Part shown: in pieces, positions 59,250 to 64,000 of the stretch
Position numbering within the stretch: the first letter of the stretch is position 1
Layout: every line of letters begins with the position of its first letter
Assembly: GCF_022844445.1 (NCBI RefSeq)
Contig: NZ_JALHLS010000016.1
Coordinates: 1 to 64,000, forward strand
Source of the DNA: Hyphomonas sp.
GTDB lineage: Bacteria > Pseudomonadota > Alphaproteobacteria > Caulobacterales > Hyphomonadaceae
DNA length: 64,000 bases
Reading direction: 5' to 3'
Translations under genes and position numbers: made by a program
The notes under the pieces: generated by a model
What the model was told of the DNA's origin: nothing
Databases searched by the model: none
Seen by the model: the letters and a program-made list of their open reading frames with translations, nothing else

Positions 59250-60764
59250 TCAGACAGCCTCGGCCATTCCGAATTCAGCATTCGGCAGAGCGAGCCGTCT
59301 TTCAATATTGCGCGCCGACATCGCGCGGCCGAAGAGGTAGCCTTGCAGGCTTGTGCAGCCGAGCGACTTCAGGAGGATCGACTGCATTTCAGTCTCGACG
59401 CCTTCGGCAACGATCTCCAGATCGCTGGCACGTGACCACTGGACGAGCGTGCTGACCAGCATGGCGACGCGCTCGCCGCTGTCCATGTCCGCGATCAGGG
59501 ACCGGTCGAGCTTGATCTTGCTGAAGGGCAATCCGACCAGCGAGCGAAGATTGGAATAGCCCGTGCCGAAATCATCGAGGGCGATGCGCACGCCGGTCCG
59601 TGTCAGCGCCAGCAGCTGTTCGCGCACCCGGTCGAGATTTTCGATGAAGACGGCCTCGGTCACCTCGACGACCAGATGGTCGAGCGGGAACCCGGTGGCG
59701 ACGACCTGGGCCGAAAAGCTTTCCGCAAAGCCGGGCACCATGAGATCGCGCGGGGATACGTTGACACAGATGTCCCGGACCTTGCCGGACCTGACCCAGG
59801 GCAGAGCCTGCTCACAGGCGCGCCGGAGCAGCCAGCGGTCGAGCCCGACACGCATGCCCATGTCATCGACAAGCGGGAAGAATTCCCCCGGCGTGATCAG
59901 GCAGCCCTGTTCCGGCCAGCGCGCGAGAACTTCCAGCGAGATGATGCCGGGATCACGGGGATGTATGATCGGCTGGAACCAGGCCTCGATCTCGCGTCTC
60001 TGGACCGCCGCATGCAGCAGTATTTCAAGTTCCTGCCGGCGAATGACTTCTGCCGAAAGCTTCTCGTCGAACCAGCGCACGCCCGGCGATTTCTCGCTGC
60101 GGCATTTGACAAGCGCAAAGTCCGCCGCAAGGCGCAGCGCATTGGTGTTCGGCGCCGCAAGATTGGTGCCGGCAGCGGCCATGGAGACTTCGATGCGGAC
60201 ATCCCGCCCTTCGATATGTACTGGTGCTTCGACCAGTTCGCGGAGTCTTTCTCCGAGGCTTTCCATGCCTTCGGCCTCGCGTTCGAGCACGATGGCGAAT
60301 TCGGTGCCGCTGAACCGTCCGGCGATGGCAGAATGCTCTTCGGCGACAGCCTGCAGTCGCTGGCCGACCCTCTTCAGGACCGCATCGCCGCCTCTCGGCC
60401 CGATCGCAGCATTGATGAACTGGAAATGCTGGAGGTTGACGAGAAAGAGCCAGACATGCTGGCCGGCAGGGCGTGGCCGGATGATGCGCTCATCAAGAAG
60501 ATCAAGCAACGCGCCGCGATTGGGCAGGCCTGTCAGCAGGTCGGTGCGCGCCATCATCAGCACCCGGTCACGCTCGACCTGAAGGTCCTTGATCTGGCGT
60601 TCGAGCGCCTCGCGGGCCTGCATCAGGGAGGCATTGACGAGGTAGAGTTCGCGCGACTTGTCCTCCAGAATACGCTCGGCTTCCTTCCGGGCCGCACGTT
60701 CGCGGGAAGCACGTTTTTCCAGAAGTTCAAGATCTGGCAGCGGGGCGGTGGGCAGAGGCGTCAT
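59250..60764 (-). CDS. GGDEF/EAL protein with degenerate GGDEF, H-NOX-associated
   Basis: 504 aa. An N-terminal coiled coil lies at about residues 14-70. The GGDEF domain (70-235) has its active site reduced to SGTEF at 152-156, so cyclase activity is unlikely. The EAL domain (240-495) has EVL at 278-280 but keeps the catalytic set: Glu278, Asn335, Glu367/370, Asp397-Asp398 in LDDFGTGYSNL, Lys418, Glu454 in AEGVE and Gln474 in LQGYLFG. It should be a c-di-GMP phosphodiesterase. It begins 2 bp after the H-NOX gene, so nitric oxide sensed by H-NOX probably controls it, as in known H-NOX/HaCE pairs. Confidence 0.92.
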   Translation of the reverse strand: MTPLPTAPLPDLELLEKRASRERAARKEAERILEDKSRELYLVNASLMQAREALERQIKDLQVERDRVLMMARTDLLTGLPNRGALLDLLDERIIRPRPAGQHVWLFLVNLQHFQFINAAIGPRGGDAVLKRVGQRLQAVAEEHSAIAGRFSGTEFAIVLEREAEGMESLGERLRELVEAPVHIEGRDVRIEVSMAAAGTNLAAPNTNALRLAADFALVKCRSEKSPGVRWFDEKLSAEVIRRQELEILLHAAVQRREIEAWFQPIIHPRDPGIISLEVLARWPEQGCLITPGEFFPLVDDMGMRVGLDRWLLRRACEQALPWVRSGKVRDICVNVSPRDLMVPGFAESFSAQVVATGFPLDHLVVEVTEAVFIENLDRVREQLLALTRTGVRIALDDFGTGYSNLRSLVGLPFSKIKLDRSLIADMDSGERVAMLVSTLVQWSRASDLEIVAEGVETEMQSILLKSLGCTSLQGYLFGRAMSARNIERRLALPNAEFGMAEAV

Positions 60765-60766
60765 GA

Positions 60767-61303
60767 TTACCGGGCAAGTGTAAAGCGTACAGAATTCAGG
60801 CCGTCATCGCTGCGTACATCGGTCGTGATATGGACCGGTTCCCCGAATATCCGGCTGCAGCCATGAAACAGGCCAAAGGCAAGATCCTCGAGCCCGCGTG
60901 AGGACACATAGTCGATCACGAGCCGGCTATCGTCGCGCGAGACGAGGTTGAAGCGGGGCAACTCGGCATCCGGGTAAAGCTTCAGGACCTCAGCGTGGAT
61001 GTGTGTGTCGACCGATTCCACGAAGTCAAAAAAGGCCGGTACCTTGAAGTGTTCGGGATAGGCCCCATGAAATGTCGAAGCGAGCCGGCCGCCAAACTCG
61101 TGGAGTATGGATTGCGGATCGCGGCCGGTAAGGCGGGCAAGCGCTGCAATCAGCTGGCCCATTTCCGCGCAGGGATAGGTCCCGACACTGGTATAGGCGC
61201 CCCCTGAGGCGAGATCACAGCTCTCGATCACCTGTTCCACGAGGGCGGGCCCGAGAGCCTCTTCCACATGTTCCAGGAACTCTGTGAATACGATACCTTT
61301 CAT
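60767..61303 (-). CDS. H-NOX haem nitric-oxide/oxygen-binding protein
   Basis: 178-aa haem sensor. The sequence MKGIVFTEFLEHVEEALG is the typical start. The proximal haem ligand is His103 in SVDTHIHAEVLKLYPDAELP, and the haem-propionate motif YxSxR is Tyr132-x-Ser134-x-Arg136 (DYVSSRGLEDLAFGLFHG). GGAGGAG lies just before the ATG at 61303. No distal-pocket Tyr typical of oxygen-binding types was identified, so NO sensing is the likely role. It acts with the downstream EAL protein. Confidence 0.93.
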   Translation of the reverse strand: MKGIVFTEFLEHVEEALGPALVEQVIESCDLASGGAYTSVGTYPCAEMGQLIAALARLTGRDPQSILHEFGGRLASTFHGAYPEHFKVPAFFDFVESVDTHIHAEVLKLYPDAELPRFNLVSRDDSRLVIDYVSSRGLEDLAFGLFHGCSRIFGEPVHITTDVRSDDGLNSVRFTLAR

Positions 61304-61653
61304 GCCCGCTCCTCCGCTGCTGCCAGATACCAAGGGAGGGTTTCAGAAGGCCTACCGGCACCGGCGCGATTTTCAGAAACCGACAGGAATTTCCGCGACA
61401 TCCGGACGCGCCGCCGTCGTCAGGGTCAGGATGTGTGCTGCAATGGCACATGCAGATATGACTGCTGTGCACGCCGCCGTGACGCGCAACACCAATCCGT
61501 TGACGAGGGCTGCATCGACGCACGCAGGCGATCACCGGACAGCTGCAGCCTTGATGCGAAAACCTGCCCTTGCTGCACAGCAAAAAGAAAAACGCCCGGC
61601 TTCGAAAAGCCGGGCGCCTGTTCTCGAAAGTGTCAGGCTCAGACAGACCAGGC
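61304..61653. other. intergenic region: H-NOX promoter and receptor terminator
   Basis: 350 bp between the H-NOX start and the stop of the last TonB-dependent receptor, both on the minus strand. Apart from the terminator at 61593-61616 nothing specific was recognised. Confidence 0.5.
61593..61616 (-). terminator. rho-independent terminator of the TonB-dependent receptor at 61654
   Basis: 10-bp stem CGCCCGGCTT / AAGCCGGGCG with loop CGAA. On the minus strand it is followed by TTTTTCTTTTTG, an excellent U-tract. It lies 37 bp past the receptor stop. Confidence 0.92.
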
Positions 61654-63987
61654 TCAGAACAGTTTTGCCCGAAGCGTGACACCGACATAGCGGTCTGCGT
61701 CGCGCGGTATGTGAAGGCGCTGTCCCGCCGAAGTGTTGAGCAGGACGTAGCTTTCGTTGAGTGCATTGCGCACATGGAAGGTCAGCCGGTAGCGGTCTTC
61801 CGCGTCGGAGACACCGAGGCTTGCGTTCAGGACGCCGTAGCTCTCCAGCGGGCCGCCTTCACCAAGGTCGGAGAACTGATCCCCCGTGTAGGCGTAGTTG
61901 GTGCTCAGATAGACCGGATAGGCCAGGATTTCCCGCTCATAGTCGAGACCGGCGTTCCAGCTCCATTCCGGTGCCAGGGGAAGACGCGTGCCATTGCGGG
62001 CATCCGGCGCGTTGGTGAGCGGGTTGGGATTGAATTCCTTCACTGTTGCATCCGCATAGGCAACACCCGCCCGCGCCGTAAGGCCTTCGGCGAGCAGGGC
62101 GATGAAATCGGCTTCGAAGCCCTGGGTCTCCACTTCACCGGCATTGGTCAGGTTGGTAACCACCGCGCCGTTGAGCAGCACGAAGTTGTTCGCCTGGAAG
62201 CCGTCATAGGTGGCACTGAACAGGGAGGCGTTGAGCTGGACCCGGTCGGCTGCGAACCGGGACTTGAACCCGATCTCGAAGCTGTCCGAGGTCTCCTCAT
62301 CAATCGGGATCGCGTTTGTGGGCGCCGTGTGATTGAAGAAGACGTTGAAGGCCGGCCCCTTATAGCCACGGGTATATCCGCCATAGAGCATGAAACTGTC
62401 CGTGGCCTGATAAGACGCCACCAGCTTGCCGGAAAAGTTGTCGTTGGAGGAATCGCCCGAGGAGGTATTCGTTCCGTTACCGCCGCTGAGGAGCGTGCCG
62501 CCGGCCGGGCTGCCGGACACGCCGGGGCCTGTGGCGGGAAGGCCGGTCGCCGCATTGACGCCCGGTGCGCGGGTATGGGTGTAATCAAGCTCGTCCTGCG
62601 TGAACCGAAGGCCGGCCGACAGGGTCAGCTTTTCGGTCAGGTCATAGTCAGCCTGTCCGAACAGGGCGAGGTTATCGGCCGTGACATCGCTGCGTGACGT
62701 TGCCGTCGGGAAGAGCGTATTGACCGTGTCGGCGAGATTGCAGGGCGTGCGCCCGGTGGCCGGATCAACCGGCAAGGTCGACGCCGCGCAGCTGATGACT
62801 TCCCGCGTGAAGTCCTGCGCGTTTTCGGAGTTCCAGACAAAGGCGCCAATCTGGTAACGGAAGGCCTGATCCTGCGGCGATGCAAGCCGGGCCTCGAGCG
62901 AGTACTGATCTGTCTCGACAACGCCCAGGTCATGAAGCTGAGGCGTTCCGACAACCGCGCGCGGCAGGAAATCGCCTTCCCGGATCTCGGTATTCTTCCA
63001 GTTCCTCCAGCCGCCGATCAGGCTGAAGGTATGGCCGCCGAGGACGTCCCATTCCCCGCTGGCGGTAAGGCTGAGCTGCTCGTCCAGGCTTTCGGTGACG
63101 AGGTTATGGTTGACGACGCGCGTATCCTCGCCGTCGAGCAGGAACCCGAGTTCGGGGTCGAGCACGCCGCGCGACACACCCGTGACCTCAGCGCAGCAAT
63201 CATCATCCGCCTCGAAATAGTCCGCAATCAGACGATAGCGTCCACCGCCTGCGTCATAGTCGAGGATGCCGCGCAGGCCCTGATGCTGGAACCCGTTGAT
63301 CATATCGTCGTCGAACTTGTTGCGGATATTGCCGTCGAATTCGCTATAGAAGCCGGTCAGGCGGCCGGACAGGCTGCCATCGGCCGAGAGCGGACCTGCA
63401 ACGGTGCCGCGCAGCCGGTATTCGTCGCCTTCAAAATAAGCGGCCGAAAGTTCTCCTTCCGGCGTGGCGGATCCGCCTTTCGACACGATGTTGATCAGGC
63501 CTGCCGAGGCATTCTTACCGAAGAGGGTGCCTTGCGGGCCGCGCAGGACCTCGATGCGGTCAACGTCCACAAGATCGATGAAAGACTGGCCGGACCGGCT
63601 GAGCACGATCCCGTCAACCACGGTGGAGACGCTCGGCTCGGCCGCGACCGAGAAACTGATGGTGCCGACACCGCGCATGACCAGAGCGCTGTTGGCGTTC
63701 GTCGTCCCCTTGCGGAACGTCACCGAGGGCACAAGGTCGCCGATATTCTCCAGGCTGCTCGTGCCGCTGGATTCGAGCAAGTCACCCGATACCGAGGTGA
63801 CTGCGATTGGAACACTCTGGAGGTCCTCTTCGACCTTTTGCGCCGTCACCGTCACCGAACCGAGCACCAGGCCGGCTTCGGTTTCTGCTTCCTGCGCGGC
63901 GGCCGGCAGAGCAAAAGCGAGTGTGAAAATCGAAGTGGTCGCGGCGAGCACGCCAGCGAATACCGCAGGTTTGCGGGCATCAGACAT
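61654..63987 (-). CDS. TonB-dependent receptor
   Basis: 777-aa outer-membrane receptor of the large group common in marine and freshwater alphaproteobacteria. It has a signal peptide MSDARKPAVFAGVLAATTSI to about residue 31 (ALPAAAQ) and a TonB box-like LGSVTVTAQK. The plug shows LQSVPIAVTSVSGDLLESSG, DLVPSVTFRKG, ALVMRGVGTISF and VDRIEVLRGPQGTLFGKNASAGLINIVSKG. The C-terminal barrel strand ends VGVTLRAKLF. GGAGG lies 8 bases before the ATG. Barrel regions name no substrate. It is a single gene with its own terminator; any regulator lies beyond the window edge. Confidence 0.94.
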   Translation of the reverse strand: MSDARKPAVFAGVLAATTSIFTLAFALPAAAQEAETEAGLVLGSVTVTAQKVEEDLQSVPIAVTSVSGDLLESSGTSSLENIGDLVPSVTFRKGTTNANSALVMRGVGTISFSVAAEPSVSTVVDGIVLSRSGQSFIDLVDVDRIEVLRGPQGTLFGKNASAGLINIVSKGGSATPEGELSAAYFEGDEYRLRGTVAGPLSADGSLSGRLTGFYSEFDGNIRNKFDDDMINGFQHQGLRGILDYDAGGGRYRLIADYFEADDDCCAEVTGVSRGVLDPELGFLLDGEDTRVVNHNLVTESLDEQLSLTASGEWDVLGGHTFSLIGGWRNWKNTEIREGDFLPRAVVGTPQLHDLGVVETDQYSLEARLASPQDQAFRYQIGAFVWNSENAQDFTREVISCAASTLPVDPATGRTPCNLADTVNTLFPTATSRSDVTADNLALFGQADYDLTEKLTLSAGLRFTQDELDYTHTRAPGVNAATGLPATGPGVSGSPAGGTLLSGGNGTNTSSGDSSNDNFSGKLVASYQATDSFMLYGGYTRGYKGPAFNVFFNHTAPTNAIPIDEETSDSFEIGFKSRFAADRVQLNASLFSATYDGFQANNFVLLNGAVVTNLTNAGEVETQGFEADFIALLAEGLTARAGVAYADATVKEFNPNPLTNAPDARNGTRLPLAPEWSWNAGLDYEREILAYPVYLSTNYAYTGDQFSDLGEGGPLESYGVLNASLGVSDAEDRYRLTFHVRNALNESYVLLNTSAGQRLHIPRDADRYVGVTLRAKLF

Positions 63988-64000
63988 TTGTTTTTCCTCC

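Noticed and set aside
1..64000. CRISPR array, insertion sequence, integrase or prophage
   Set aside because: No regularly spaced direct repeats, transposase or integrase motifs, or phage structural genes were seen anywhere in the window.

Overview
The window looks like chromosome of a high-GC alphaproteobacterium, most likely of the Caulobacterales/Hyphomonadaceae type. Evidence: a SciP (CtrA-inhibitor) gene beside a fliF-fliG-fliH-fliN row in the Caulobacter order, several TonB-dependent receptors, a phasin, KDO genes (kdsA, kdsD), a clpS-clpA pair, and an alphaproteobacterial-type tRNA-Ile2. The taxonomic call is inference from gene content only. No insertion sequence, integrase, rRNA operon or CRISPR array was seen.

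Layout. 1-2.5 kb: an ABC exporter (permease cut by the window edge plus ATPase) and a two-TM protein. 2.9-16.7 kb: mostly housekeeping genes: a methyltransferase, ArfB, an RcnB-like protein, a 26-codon ORF with a perfect Shine-Dalgarno, kdsA-rluE, a serine hydrolase, clpS-clpA, DUF1499 and TPR genes, a phasin, a D,D-carboxypeptidase, kdsD and a SIMPL protein. 16.7-21.1 kb: tRNA-Ile2(CAU), a frameshifted WbpM/CapD-type dehydratase, and a Fur-box-linked siderophore receptor. 21.5-25 kb: phhA, then a tightly overlapping row of FliF-like (very short), FliG, FliH-like and FliN genes preceded by sciP. 25.3-34.7 kb: a phosphotransferase with a TetR-type regulator, proC, ybjN, ubiK, lgt, a MidA/NDUFAF7 methyltransferase, an LLM oxidoreductase, a serine hydrolase, a degenerate gene, and a holin-like/DUF883 pair.

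35.6-45.4 kb: a LysR gene, then a divergent sulfide/persulfide locus. One side holds DUF2892, trxC and sulfide:quinone oxidoreductase; the other holds a periplasmic adaptor, an RND pump and an ArsR regulator with the SqrR/BigR cysteine pair. A HipBA toxin-antitoxin pair follows.

45.7-58.7 kb is the accessory heart. It has a luxR-luxI quorum-sensing unit with luxI coupled to a phytanoyl-CoA-dioxygenase-like gene, an XRE regulator, and a TPR-LicD fusion. After these comes a complete lasso-peptide cluster: a 44-aa precursor with predicted core GGLQDGVEFALGPNSRI, a fused B protein, a C cyclase, a convergent lasso isopeptidase and a TonB receptor with a signalling (STN) domain. A 16-bp motif is shared, in the same orientation and at a similar distance, between the promoters of the XRE gene and of the receptor/isopeptidase operon. 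This suggests that the XRE protein, rather than a FecI/FecR pair, regulates uptake and breakdown of the peptide.

59.2-64 kb: an H-NOX nitric-oxide sensor with a GGDEF/EAL protein whose GGDEF motif is degenerate, and a last TonB-dependent receptor.
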